A stretch of 64,000 nt of DNA from Dipteronia dyeriana (GCA_032871835.1 CM065298.1:11103096-11167095); one strand, 5' to 3'; shown: positions 1 to 15,606, counted from the stretch's first letter. Notes: generated from the sequence alone by a model not told the origin. A program made the numbers and translations.

Positions 1-261
1 AATATAATAAGTGTATATTCCAACACGGAACGAAAAGGACAATATGCAGGATGGGTAGAAGAAGTTGTGATACTTGGCTCGATCCATGACGAAACTACGG
101 GATCGAAAAGAATACACCAATCCTAAGGGCCCATAGGATTAATTGTGGACCCAACACAACAATAGAAAGAGTTGTGTTTAGTCTTCTATTTTGTATTTCA
201 GATCTTATATATCAAGAGAAATATGTAGTATCCAAAATCTATACAATAAATTCGTTGGGTT

Positions 262-293
262 CGGCTCAATCCTTTTAGTAAAAGATTGGGCCG
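262..293 (-). terminator. Relic rbcL 3' stem-loop
   Basis: An inverted repeat with arms CGGCTCAATCCTTTT and AAAAGATTGGGCCG and a tiny loop lies about 45 bp beyond the rbcL stop. It is the plastid 3' processing and stability hairpin, carried along in the insertion and presumably inert in the nucleus. Confidence 0.7.
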
Positions 294-338
294 AGTTTAA
301 TTGCAATTCAACTAATAAACCAAACGTTAATCACTGAA

Positions 339-4459
<4,121 letters not shown>

Positions 4460-4691
4460 CTAGTCGGTGCGCCCGAATCGAATAATCCTAATCCAAAGAA
4501 TTTTTGTTTATACACATATGGATTCTTCCGATTGAATCGAATCAAATACAATCAAGTGGAATCGGATTCTGATGGAAGGAAAAAAGTTTGAGTTTCAATT
4601 CGAAAAGAAAATCGAATAGGATAGAAAAGATACAAAATCAGTAAGTAGAAAAACTTATTAGATACCATTGACCGTGGTATCTAATAAGTTC

Positions 4692-4764
4692 TACCTACTA
4701 TTGGATTTGAACCAATGACTCCCGCCGTATGAAAGCAATACTCTAACCACTGAGTTAAGTAGGT
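4692..4764 (-). tRNA. trnM-CAU: trnM-CAU, elongator, plastid-derived copy
   Basis: A 73-nt minus-strand cloverleaf with acceptor ACCTACT/AGTAGGT, anticodon loop CTTTCATACG (CAU) and T-arm GGTTCAAATCC. It sits between atpE and trnV as in plastomes. I see no lesion, but the copy is nuclear and its expression is unknown. Confidence 0.88.
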
Positions 4765-4941
4765 CATTTATCATTATAAGGAGAAAAAAAAGGACCCCTC
4801 CCATTGATGGATTATAAATGCAATAAGACTTCGAAGCAATACCAATCAAAAAGATCAAAGAGATACGATGTTGGATCATGGAATATTCATCTTGACAAGA
4901 AATTATCTCCATAATATGATAAAATATGTATCACAAGCACA

Positions 4942-5601
4942 AGGGCTATAGCTCAGTTAGGTAGAGCACCTCGTTTACACGTGCGCCAATGTTTTTCAGA
5001 AGAGTCCATCATGCAATCAAAGAATTGATCTTTTTGAGAAATCAATGTCTGACTCCAGGATTTTTAGGAAACAAAACAAGAGAACAATAGCTTGACAAAT
5101 GGTTCGGTTCGATTCAGGTTCCCATTTAGGAACCAAATGGAATCCATCATTGATTTGAGATATTGATAAGGTGAATACCTAGTCTATTCAATGCTAGGCA
5201 TAATGAGTATAAGGACCTCAAAAATTCTCTTTTTGTCCTATGAACCTTAAGGCGTATGAGGTTTCATATTTGATTCTTTAATCAAGATGATAGAGACTCC
5301 ATTTAACTTAGGTTGATCTAGGCCAGAAGCAAACCTACGTCAGGATAACCTTTCTTTGAAACACTTTGGTAGTGCTCCTATATCACAATCCAAATAATGA
5401 ATCCGAGCGCGTAGAGCCATTTCCTTATTTTTCTGTCAAGAAAAAAAATATATGGTAGACTAACTGATATTTCTAGCAGTTAATGAAAGAGCCCAATGCA
5501 AAATAAAAATAAAAATGCATGTTGGGTCTTTGAAAGAGTTCGAATCATTTTGATAAGGATCAGTTCGATCTCTTTTACCGAGAAGGTCTACGGTAGCCCT
5601 A
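4942..5601 (+). pseudogene. trnV-UAC: trnV-UAC with group II intron, broken plastid-derived copy
   Basis: The 5' exon (4942-4980) reads AGGGCTATAGCTCAGTTAGG and onward to the anticodon side ending TTTACAC. The group II intron starts GTGCGCC at 4981 and ends near 5578. The 3' exon (5579-5601) runs directly from CTACGGT to AGCCCTA. About 13 bases of the T-loop and acceptor side (TTCGAGTCCGTAT in plastid trnV) are missing. The tRNA could not fold correctly. Confidence 0.88.
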
Positions 5602-6300
5602 CTAATAATATAATAATCCAAATTGAAATACAAAAAGTTCTATAGTTTTCATTTACTCAATTACTGTATTTTTTGTTGTTTGTAACCGGCCTTGCTTGGT
5701 TCATCGAAATAAAATAATTCGATAAGCTTGCTTGTAGGGGGCTCGTTCAGAGCAGAACATAAAACGGAAAACAAAAGCACATTTCAATCGTTATTTTTTT
5801 TTCGGATCTCGGATAAAGAAACCCATTTTTTTTAGCAATTCATTTTTTTCAGTAATTCATTTTTTTCGTATGTTAATTCCATATGATTTTGCCTCCAAAA
5901 ATTCACCAACAATGAGTGGGTATACCAAGGAAAAGAAGTCTCACTAACTCTTTGATTGTGGACAGTAAAGGAGGCAAAATCATGACATGAATCCGGTTAA
6001 AAATGAAAACTCCAACCAAACCCCACTTAAATCGAATAGTAAGTCACATGGATATAGGAACGGGTTACCGTATTTGTCGGCGCGTCCGCGTTTGAAAAAC
6101 GAAGATCTTTTCATAAACAGAATTCATAAACAGAAAACAAAATAGAATCGAAAATAGATTGAATTTCGAATTCGAATATTAAAAATTTCAAAATTCGAAA
6201 TCAAAATGAGAATTCTATTTGGATTTTTTTTTTTCTAAAAGCCCGAAGCGAGGTGAAAGCAAGAGAGTTTTATTTGTTTGGTTTGTATAAGAGATTTATA
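5602..6300. other. trnV-ndhC spacer portion of the NUPT, right end uncertain
   Basis: AT-rich sequence with poly-T runs. It follows trnV where plastomes carry the spacer towards ndhC, but no ndhC reading frame is reached. The transition to nuclear sequence is probably between about 6200 and 6400. 6300-6567 shows no gene, only a repeated AAGGCAGTGTAA word. Confidence 0.6.
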
Positions 6301-6567
6301 CTATACTGAAATAAAATCGAAGGCAGTGTAATGAAAATAGGAGTACAATCGAGAAACGAGACATCACAGCAAACAAGGCAGTGTAACCAGGAAGGACCAA
6401 ACAAGATGGAAGAAAGCAACAGCATGAGTTAAAATAATACAAGAACTTAATGAAAGGGATTTTGAATATGATCATTTACAGGAATTTTGAATATTTCCAA
6501 TGGAAATAATGAAAGGGAGTTGTCAGTCCAATGCTGCTGGTAAAGTAGAAGATGTGGGATTGTTGTG

Positions 6568-7262
6568 AAGACGGGAATGATTCTTCCATTTACACGATTA
6601 TACATGTGCTTTGACAGTGTTTGTGGAGATGCCCTAGGTGAGAATTTATTTATCTTCACGCTATTGTTAGTTTCACAATCTACACTACATGAATAGCCGA
6701 TTTATGATATTTTACAGGAACTGAAAACTGCAGGGATTACAGAGGGCAGACTACAATTGCTTCACCTGGAGTCCTAACTGAGCTAATGGTAGTCGGTGGA
6801 GCTGGACAAACTACACTGATGGTTACATTGAAGGTGATATTAGAATTTCTGGGATCCCCAAGAAGCAAGAACCATTTTTGAGAATTCACTCTTCTCAATT
6901 CACTGTAAAAGAATCCTTGACTTATATATTCAGCTTTCTTAAAACTTCCTAAAGATGTGAGGTACGATGAAAAGATGAAAACCTCTTGTTTTTTTATTTG
7001 ATTTCATTTGCATTTGGTCTCAAACATAAGTGACTTGCGTTGCAGGTTTTTGTGAATGAAGTGATGGAGCTAGTGAGCTCAATAATCCCCAAAACACTGT
7101 TGTTCATGAAAAGAGGATGACGTACAAGTGATCTACTCAGAACCTTTGGGCAAGAATTCCCACAAAGTATGTCACCTCCCTTCAATAACTTCTTATTATT
7201 TGTCTTAAATCGAACCATTCTCGTAACATATTGCAGGTTATTCCAGAAGTTTTCAGAAGAAA
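6568..7262 (+). pseudogene. PDR/ABCG transporter fragment A (linker and start of NBD2)
   Basis: Translated pieces match the inter-domain linker and second nucleotide-binding domain of plant full-size ABCG (pleiotropic drug resistance) transporters. GMILPFTRLYMCFDSV (from about 6574) is followed by a GT donor near 6638 and an AG acceptor at 6717. Then come ELKTAGITEGRLQLL, a degraded Walker A stretch ([11 protein letters not shown]), a [21 protein letters not shown] segment, and VNEVMELV near 7055. Stops and frameshifts interrupt all of it. PDR proteins are plasma-membrane exporters of hydrophobic compounds; this copy cannot encode one. Confidence 0.72.
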
Positions 7263-7881
7263 ATGAGTTCATACGTATGTTATATACTAAATCAATCTTA
7301 ATACCTCAGGCTTTCACTATTTTTGCATGATTAAACTAATGTTGTTTTTCTTTTTATTCCAACTTTTACTGTCATCTTTTGAGACATGAATGATGGAGTA
7401 TTGTGTCTTGCTTTTTCAGAACGTAATACAAATGTTGGTCTTCAAAATCTTTATGCAATAGAGAATTTCAGATTCATATTGAAAACTAACACATTGGAAG
7501 CACCTGGTATGGCACATTCCATCAGCATAATCAGAGATGAGTATGGTAGCTAATACAATTTTTTTTATTCAAAAGATGGTTTCATAAAAGTATCTATATA
7601 TCAAGTTATTTTTTATAACTCTCTCTTAGCTGAGTGTTTTTTTTCCCAAAAAAAAAAAAGTTTTATCTAGAAATGTGTCTTTGTTTATTTGCAAACAAGC
7701 ATAAAAATGTTTATAACCGTCTAAATGCACTTTTGGGGATGACAAAAATGCTTTCAAATGCACTAATTAATATTTCCTCAGATGAGCCTCTTGTTCCAAG
7801 GAATACCTTTTCAAAAGTACTTCAAAGTTCCAATCACCATGCTAATTTTGTAAAACATATAATAATAAATGATAACAACAA

Positions 7882-7961
7882 GTGACTTACAATGGCTACT
7901 GGTTTGATGAGTTTGTACCACAGAAGACTGTCAGCTGTATTAGCCAGAATGATGTGCACTT
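7882..7961 (+). pseudogene. PDR/ABCG transporter NBD1 fragment
   Basis: The frame starting GTG ACT TAC AAT GGC translates [19 protein letters not shown] followed by ISQNDVH. This matches the segment after Walker A and the Q-loop of the first nucleotide-binding domain in PDR transporters (family form VTYNGHGMNEFVPQRT...ISQ.DLH). It lies between fragments A and B, the expected order if it is the 5' part of a second, tandem copy. Only about 27 codons are recognisable; the flanks 7263-7881 and 7962-8160 show no further coding match. Confidence 0.65.
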
Positions 7962-8162
7962 AGGATTACTCAACAAATTAAGATTCGAAGGGCGTTTTTC
8001 AATACGGTAATTAGTTAATTACCTATAACTAATCAATTGCAATCTGAAAATCAGTTGTAATATAATATTGCTGTTGAGAAACAGAGTGCTTTCCATACTG
8101 AAAAACTTACACTTGCATATGTGTACACCTTATATATCTACCACTCACAGATTATTGTGTGT

Positions 8163-8275
8163 GAAGCTTCTAGAAATCTGTCCTCATCTCATGTTTGTTT
8201 CTGAAGCGCCTTCAGGAATATTGGTGTTGCATCAAATTTCTAGAAGCTTATAGAAGTTTCTGGAAAATTCTGGAG
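8163..8275. promoter_or_regulatory. Heat-shock-element-like array
   Basis: A perfect three-unit HSE, GAAGCTTCTAGAA, lies at 8163-8175. At 8238-8275 eight alternating TTC/GAA-type triplets are spaced exactly 5 bp apart (8238, 8243, 8248, 8253, 8258, 8263, 8268, 8273). Six of the eight are perfect. This is the binding pattern of heat-shock factors. It may be part of a decayed LTR, since HSE-bearing LTRs are known in ONSEN-type Copia elements, or a relic promoter of PDR copy B. No clear LTR ends or TSD were found. Confidence 0.6.
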
Positions 8276-8411
8276 AAGTAAGTCTTGATTGATATATACT
8301 CTTTTTCTTCTTTCATGTTTTTTTCTTCTTCTTAAAAATCAATATCAGTTCTAATTTGTTGCTTCTTTGTATTATTATAATTGCACAGTTTGAGTAGCTA
8401 CTCTCAATTGT

Positions 8412-8432
8412 CATTACCTGAATCAGGTAATG
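8412..8432. repeat. 21-bp perfect palindrome
   Basis: CATTACCTGA and TCAGGTAATG flank a single A, forming a perfect 10-bp inverted repeat. Role unknown. Confidence 0.7.
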
Positions 8433-8854
8433 CTCAAATTAATAAAAATTGCTTACATAAAAACACATTGACTTCTCTTGTTTAACAACTGGTGATATTT
8501 TATTTACAATTCATTCTCAACTCTTGCAATATCATCACATTTGAATTCATACAAGCATAACATAAGAAGTCTAATAGTTACTTACTCTGTTTATGTTCTA
8601 TCCAACAACAATCTTAATTATTGGAGATAAAAAAACTCAGAGATGAACAACGGGAGTTGATGATACAAATATATTGCAAGTTCTAAGGGAACGAAATGAC
8701 GGAACCAGTACTGCAAATAAGGTTCCAAGGGGTCAATTTTAGATACAGTAATAACATATAGCTAATCAACTCGAATCACCTCTTAGAATATATTTAATCA
8801 CATGTGAAACCAGTACAATGCTGCTTGTGAAACCAGCAATATAGGAGTTAGGAG

Positions 8855-9770
8855 AAAGGAATGATTTTTCCGTTTACACCTTTTTCGGTGTCCTTTGACG
8901 GAATAAATTACTTTGTGGACATGTCCTCGGTGAGTATCTATATATCTTCACACTTTTTGTTAGTATCACCAACTACAATTACATGCATAGCTAATTTATT
9001 GCAGTAATTTACAGGAAATGAAAGCTCTTGGAGTGATAAGGGACAGTCAATACAAGTCATCATCCCTCTGTCAGTAAGTGCAGCAATATTAAGCTATGAA
9101 ACCAGATCCATCCTTTTAAAATGTCTGGTCTTTCATATATAACATATGTGGCCTTTGTGCCCAGGCAAACTATGACTGATCTCTATTTTTCTAGTCATTA
9201 ATACTCTCAATTGATCCACATGGGATGGAAGCAATGGTGAACTTACCGGTGAAGTCCTGATTCCAATCTCGTTAGGTTCGTATTCACCATTGTAGCTGCT
9301 CTTGTTCTTGGCACAATCTTCTGGCAGGTTGGCACTAAAAGGCCTGTATACATGCCTACTCTGTATCTTGATTTTCCTTAACCGAGCAAAATTATACAGC
9401 TATACCAACTTTAACTTAATTTCTATATTCAGGGAAGACTCGACTGATCTAATTCGTAGGAATCGACGATTGCTCAATGGTACAGCCAATTCTAGAGTCA
9501 AAACAATGGTTCTTTTATCCAGAAACAGCTGCTGCAATGTACTCGGCTTTACCATAAGCCTTGGCACAGGTTAGGAGAAAAAACTTTAAGTTACAAAAAT
9601 GTTATACTTATTGAAACTCTTAAACTTGTTTCGTTTTCGTTCTGATTGATGAAGTTTTAACGGTTGTCTATGGCAGATGATGGTTGAGATACCAGACATA
9701 TTTGTTCAAACTTCAAACTACATACTATTCTCTGACAGTTTATGTAATTGTGAACTTTGAATTGAATGGG
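8855..9770 (+). pseudogene. PDR/ABCG transporter fragment B (linker and TMD2)
   Basis: A second linker exon begins near 8855 (GMIFPFTPFSVSFDGINYFV), ends at a GT donor like that of fragment A, and has a recognisably similar following intron. After EMKALGV, NBD2 is lost. The second transmembrane domain appears in pieces: [19 protein letters not shown] (about 9275-9345), FFYPETAAAMYSALP then an in-frame stop then ALAQ (about 9500-9570), and VEIPDIFVQTS with a shifted YYSLTVYVIVNFE (about 9683-9765). The order is right for a PDR gene, but stops, frameshifts and the NBD2 deletion make it a pseudogene. 9771-10344 shows nothing clear. Confidence 0.75.
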
Positions 9771-10344
9771 TTGATGACTGTTTCAATCAATCACACCAAA
9801 TCACCAAGCAGCAGCCATCTTTCCATAAGTATTTTAAGCACTTTTCACCCACTTCTCCGCCTTTTTCATCCCGAAACCGGTAATCCATTTCCATCAAAGC
9901 TATAGAATTTATAATACATGGTTTATCATACTAACGTTATACATTTTTCTCTTTTTACAATCTGTAGAGAATTTCAAAGTGGTAGACATGGTACTACTAC
10001 TTTTGCCACGTGCCATGGACAATTTATGGAACACAATTTATGTAATTTTGGTTGCATCTGCTGCCTTTTTTAATCTGATGTTTGAAGTCTGCATCAAGAT
10101 CTTGAACTTCCAACATAGTTAGTTGGAGAGGATCAATGAACTGTTATAGTTCATAGGATTCAATGATATGCGTAAGTAAATTATGTATATTGTTTTAAAC
10201 GATCAAGTGAATATAGTTGAAAATAGATTTATTCTAGGAGAATTTGTATGATTTTTTTTATATATACCACTTGCTAGGCTACTCGGACCTGGCTCTAAGC
10301 AACTTATTTTTTTTTGTATGCATTTTTACATGGTAAGAATTTAT

Positions 10345-10625
10345 TCAAAGGACACAAAGGTATAAAAGGACACAAAAACATGGAACCAGCAGTCCTAAAC
10401 AGCCCAAAAGCCCACCAAGCAAACGACAAACGAACCAAAGGGAGACAAAAGTCCAAGACTGCTACAAGAACCCAGCAAGCCCAAACAAAAGCAGAAGAAG
10501 ATGAAGCCCAAAGTCTAAAGCCCAAATATTGGCCCAAAACCTATACAAACAACAACAAAAGACATCAGATCACTTCTCCTTCGCCTTTTTCGGTCTAAAA
10601 CTCTTCACTCTCCGCTTCGCTTTAG
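10345..10625 (-). repeat. Retroelement-tail-like repeat, copy 1
   Basis: About 280 bp are nearly identical to 27566-27846, in the same orientation. On the minus strand the sequence ends with an AATAAA-like signal and then a run of A (complement of the T-run near 10307-10315), as a non-LTR retroelement 3' tail would. The 94-aa and 77-aa frames across it show no recognisable domain. Family not identified. Confidence 0.5.
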
Positions 10626-11062
10626 ACTTGTAACAATTCAAGTAATTAAAATGTTTTTTTTTTCCGTATATATTTACTTTCTTTTTCCGTTATAAAAAAT
10701 CTCCTAAATGAATAAAATGAAAGGATAAAATCATTTTCCTCCGATAGTTTACCATATTAGATACTTTATCCCTTCTAGTTTCAGTAATGATCATTCTTCC
10801 CATTGAAAAGCAAAATATTAAACACTTTACCCCATCTAATTTCATTAATGGTCATTATCCCACTGAAAATCAAAATATTAGATATTTTGTCCATTGACCG
10901 TTAGAAATTCTGCTAGTTAAGTACTTTGACCGTCAAAAAATCAATTAAATGACCTTATTACCCTTGAACACATGAGTTATACCCCCTAATAATACCACTA
11001 ATTGTTTTCAAAGAAAAAAATCAGAAATAAAAACTAATAAAAGTATTTTAAAAAATGGAATT

Positions 11063-11929
11063 TGTTATATGTATATTTTTACCAAACGTACACGTCACAG
11101 ACAAGGTGGATAATCCCTTAAAATCGTCAGGTAGATATCCAAATAGACATCCGGAATATATCCTTCAAAGACATCACTAAGGAATATAAACCTGAGTAAG
11201 CATGAATACAAGTGTTCGACAAGTCAAAGACATACTCGGGACCAGGTGACGTCATGCTCCACTCGGGACCAGATGATGTCATACTCTACTCGGGACAGAA
11301 ACGAGAAACCCGAGTTAAGAAGTCCAGTACATAACTTGCATGTAAACCAAGAGTCATACAAAAATACGCAAAGATACCAATGACTAGAAGAATTCCTAGA
11401 AGAGTAAAGTACCAATCAGGAAACATGTTCCAAATCAAGCAATAACATTATTTCTTCAAGGAGACTGTGCATTTATAAGGAAATAAGTCTTAAACAGACT
11501 ATATCACCAAAGTCCCATTCGATCTCCATACAATCTCCGAAATAGGAAAAACGATAAAGACGACTCCAACAATCAACCAATAATAATTAAATACGAATTC
11601 CTCTCTTTACTTGTACAACAAGGATTAGGGTTCTATGCATATATAAATAGACCCATAATCTCATTGTAAAGATATAGAGAAAAATATATAGAATAGCAGG
11701 CAGAGAGAAAAAGAGAGATCGAGTGTTGTAAATCTTTATTTTGATAGTGGATTTTGGCTCGGTTGTTCGTTCATCCACCTGTGAACGTTTCTCCGATCAT
11801 CGGAGTTTTATCACGTAAAATCGTGTCTAACTCGTTTCACATTACATTCTCTTTCTCTCTCTCTTTGACAGAACATAATTCAACCCAACATTGTTGACTT
11901 TCTCACAAATCGAGAAATCGACGTCAACA
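11063..11929 (+). repeat. 5' LTR of the Tat element
   Basis: TG...CA termini; paired with 25236-26111. By eye the two LTRs are roughly 90-95% alike, with most differences in the first 220 bp, so the insertion is old but not ancient. The U3 contains TGACGTCA (about 11247-11254). A TATA box (TATATAAATAG) lies at about 11640-11650, followed by a plausible R region. Confidence 0.92.
11640..11650 (+). promoter_or_regulatory. LTR TATA box
   Basis: TATATAAATAG lies about 290 bp before the end of the 5' LTR. The 3' LTR has the diverged counterpart AATAAATAG near 25813, so the motif is damaged in one copy. Confidence 0.55.
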
Positions 11930-11950
11930 ACTTGCGCTAGAAGGAGGGGG
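11930..11950 (+). other. Expected primer-binding-site position
   Basis: Directly after the 5' LTR the sequence is ACTTGCGCTAGAAGGAGGGG. It sits where a tRNA primer-binding site should be, but it lacks the usual TGG start and I cannot name the tRNA. Confidence 0.4.
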
Positions 11951-11978
11951 TTGTGAACCATAGTTTTGATTAAAAGTA

Positions 11979-13740
11979 ATGGCTAGAAGTGGAAGCAGAA
12001 ATAGTTTTGGGGATGTCCAGAAATCTCCAGATAATGTTCACATAGGCGGTAGTTCACGAGACCTCGCCACGACTACCGAGAACCAACCAACGTCTCTGAC
12101 GGGAATCCAACAAGTCCCTCCTACCAATGAGGACATGGCACGACGCTTCAGTTAGGCACTGCAACAGCTGCTAACGGACGCGACAAAAGAAGGGGTCGAT
12201 CTATTAGCCGCGGAGGAAGCGCACCCATCAAATCCTCAATCTACAATCCCTGCGAGGCTCCGATCGATTATAGTCGGACCTGGACCAGATGTACCAGAAG
12301 CCGGCAGGAATTCGGGCCAAACCAATCAAGTTAGGGGTACAACACGCAACCTAGATAAGGGACATGAAACGCCCGAAGAAGAATGACCACGTCAAAGGCG
12401 AAGTCACGATCAGATGGCCCATGAAAGACACCGTAAATATGATCGGCTCAAGGATCAATCATCATCATCAGAAGATAGCGATAGACACCATTGCAAACGT
12501 CGTCATGCAACTACGCGCCTACAAGGATTGGCCCATGAGACTCAGCAACGAGGTGAAGAAGGATTGGAAACTGGCATGGCAATCACCCGACGGTTTAACC
12601 ATCATGAAGAACCAATGGAAGACAGAGATGTTATGATTCAGAGCCTAACCCGAGAAGTCGAGAACAACAGGCTTTAAATGGACGCGCTGGTTAGCCAATA
12701 TAAGTATAATAACTTATTTGACGATGATTCGATAGTCCATTCACTAGAGACATCCTGCGAACCCCATTTCCAGAAAAGGTTCAGGATGCCACACGTAGAA
12801 CAATTCAAGAAGGATACAGACACGTCACATGGTATAAAAGCGCTATGACTCAGTATGCCCATAGAGGCCCTTTACTATGTCTCAATTTTCCACAGACTCT
12901 AGGAGACACGGGCTCAGAATGGTTCAGAAGGCTGCCCGCAGCAAGCATCGGAAGTTTCGGTGAATTAAGCAGAAGTTTCTCAAGACAGTTTTTGGGCAAT
13001 GTACACATGAAAAAATCAGTGGCTTACCTTTCTCAGTTGAAATAAGGGAAAGACGAGTCGTTGAAAAAATACTTAGGAAGGCTCGGCCAGGCAGTCTCAG
13101 AAATCGGCAGTGCAAATGATGAAGCAATAATCGTTGCATTCATAAACAATCTACAGAATGGACGGCTATCTTTTGATTTAAGAAGGGCCCGTCTAACTAG
13201 GTATACAGACACGATGGACATGGCTGGAGGATATGCACTAGCTGAAGAAGAGGAGTTAGCCAGGAGAGGATGTTACATGTATGGAGGGAGACCCGAACAA
13301 AAAGATGCTGAGTCAAAGGTACAAAACCACAAAGGAAAACAAAAAGGAAACAATAAAGAAAAAAACAAGAATGGGGTAAACGGGGGTAATGCTGACCAGA
13401 CCACAGAGAAATTCAGAGGAAAATACACAAACTACACCCCTCTCCGAAAAAAGCAGGAGGAAATCCTGGCCATATTAGAAGAGAAAAATCTAGTAAAAGA
13501 GCCACGTCGACAGTCTCAGTTTGCCCGGCGAGATGCAACAAAGTACTGCATATTCCACAAGTAAACCGATCATAAGACGTCCAAATGTTACCAGCTTAGA
13601 GACTACATAGAAACCCTCATTCGAGAATGACATCTACAAGATATAATCTTGAAAAGAGATGGGAGGTCAGAGATAAATAAAGAGACCAAGGCTGATCATA
13701 GTTTCGATCATAGTAATACAAACAATCTTTGGAGAACCAT
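11979..13740 (+). pseudogene. Tat element gag
   Basis: The frame opens at the ATG at 11979 and continues with in-frame stops (for example near 12152 and 12384) to 12677, then to about 12840. A frameshift follows and the frame of 12845-13564 takes over. The capsid-like region includes GSEWFRRLPAASIGSFGELS (about 12920) and GKDESLKKYLGRLGQAVSEI. One TAA at 13043 interrupts them. A zinc-knuckle-like YCIFHKTDHKTSKCYQLRDY (with a TAA replacing one residue) lies near 13548-13605, the form used in Tat gag proteins. Gag would package element RNA into particles. Confidence 0.8.
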
Positions 13741-13787
13741 AAACTGGAAGAAGTAACCGGGAGGAAACTCAGGAGATCAGAGAAGCG

Positions 13788-14303
13788 GTGGAGGTAAGAC
13801 AAAACTTTGATGTCAACTCCATCGAACCAGACCCGAAAAGGGTAAAAGAATGGTGGGACCCAATAATTTTCACAGAGGCTGACTCGCATGGGGTCGATAT
13901 TCGACCAAATGACGCCCTTGTCATAAGTGCCCGAATTGGACACAGGAAAGTCTGGAGAATTTTAATAGACAACGGTAGTTCGACTGATATTCTCAATGTC
14001 GCAATCTACGATCAACTCAGGTTGGACAGAAAGGATTTGTAACCTTTTTATACCCCACTCAAAGAGTTAGGGGGAATTGAGGTCAGGTCTCTCGGGATGG
14101 AAAAGTTGCCCGTAAGAATCATAGTAGCACCTTGTCAGAGAATAATGTTGCTCGATTTCGTAGCAGTATACCTAGACAATTGGCCTTATAACGCGTTATT
14201 AGGTCGACCATTCTTGAATAAAACTAAGACAGTAACAACTACTTATGCTATGATGATCAAATTCCCAACTGAACGGGGGGTAGGATCAGTCAAGGGGTCC
14301 TAG
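13788..14303 (+). pseudogene. Tat element aspartic protease
   Basis: ILIDNGSSTDILNVAIYDQL contains the retropepsin active-site region. It is the D-N-G-S-S variant often seen in plant Tat elements, with N where D-S/T-G is classical. PYNALLGRPFLN near 14190 is the conserved C-terminal flap-to-hairpin region. The frame is broken by a TAA at 14040 but resumes in the same frame. Confidence 0.8.
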
Positions 14304-14360
14304 GAGATGGCCAGAAGAGCTCATCTCTTGATTTACAAAGACACAGACAATAGCGAATGA

Positions 14361-15606
14361 GTGTTCACCATCACCCGATCAGATCAGACCGAGCAAGAGT
14401 CACTGTTGTTTGAGTTCGATCCAAGAGAAAAACCGAAAGTGTTTAAAAGTGAACCAACAGAGGAAATAGTCTTAAGGGAAGATGAACCAGATAAGAAGAT
14501 CAAAATGAGGGCCAGTTTAGAAGGAAAGGTCAAGCAAAACCTCATTGACCTACTCAGAGAATACAAAGATGTGTTTGCCTTGAGTCATGAAGACATGGTG
14601 GAGATAGATACCCGAGTAATAACACATTATCTGGCGGTGGACTCAAATGCAAAACCAGTAATACAAAAGAGAAGATCATTCAACCTAGAAAGAAGTCGGG
14701 CAATCAAGCAGAAAATAGAGAAATTATTCGTTGTAGGGTTGATAAGAGAAATCAACTACCCGTAGTGGGTAGCCAATGTGGTCCTCGTCCAGAAGAAAAA
14801 TGGTCAGTGGAGAATGTGCGTGGATTTCACGGACCTGAATAAGGCTTGCCCAAAAGACAGTTTTCCACTGCTAAGGATAGACTAACTGGTTGATGCCATA
14901 TCAGGCCATGAATTACTCAGTTTCATGGACGTCTACTCAGGGTATAACCAAATCATGATGAATAAGGCTGATAAGGAAAAAACGGCGTTCACAACGGATC
15001 AGGGATTATACTGTTACACAGTAATACCCTTTGGGCTAAAGAATACGGGAGCAACAAACCAAATGTTGGTCAACAAAATCTTCGCACGTCAAATAGGAAG
15101 AAACATGGAAGTTTTATATAGATGACATGTTGACCAAGAGCATCTCAGCAGACGGGTATACTTCAGACCTGCGGGAAGCATCTGATGTCTTGAGGAGGTA
15201 TCAAATGAAGTTGAATCCGAACAAGTGCCTACTTAGAGTTCTTTCGGGAAGGTTCCTGGGTTTCCAAGTTCACCATAAAGGAATCGAAGTTAACACTGAA
15301 AAGATCCAAGCCCTACAAAAAATGACCTCACCAAGGACGCTGAAAGAAGTGCAACGCTTAACAGGATGGTTAGCTTCCTTGGACAGATTTATTTCTAAGG
15401 CCACAGACAAATGTGCTCCCTTTTTTAAAGTAATTAAAAAAGGAAAAGGACTCGAATGGAACGAAGAATGCGAGCAGTCATTCCTAAAAATCAAAGAGTA
15501 CCTAGGGCAAACTCCTATCCTTTCAAAACCAAAAATGGGAGAAATACTCCACTTGTACTTATCAATTACGGAATTAGCAGCAGACTCAGTTCTAGTCAGA
15601 ACATAA
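14361..15606 (+). pseudogene. Tat element reverse transcriptase and connection domain
   Basis: Domains in order: a spacer with EYKDVFALSHEDM; RT fingers KKNGQWRMCVDFTDLNKACP; palm MDVYSGYNQIMM; TVIPFGLKNTGATNQ; then the catalytic box. The run of T at 15112-15115 has one extra base, shifting the frame exactly before TAT ATA GAT GAC ATG (15115-15129, YIDDM). Past that the 159-aa frame from 15127 gives the thumb and connection (GRFLGFQVHHKGIEVN). Stops also occur at 14763 (TAG) and 14881 (TAA). The enzyme would copy element RNA; this copy is inactive. Confidence 0.9.

Noticed and set aside
7634..7885. 83-aa ORF between the PDR fragments
   Set aside because: Lysine/asparagine-rich from AT-rich DNA with a poly-A start; no PDR similarity in that frame.
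8060..8460. Complete ONSEN-like solo LTR around the HSE array
   Set aside because: A TGTTGAG start near 8063 and ATTGC words on both sides are suggestive, but no CA end adjoins a matching duplication. I kept only the HSE array as a feature.
12364..12636. 90-aa ORF in a second frame of gag
   Set aside because: Shadow of the gag frame running from 11979 through 12414-12677.
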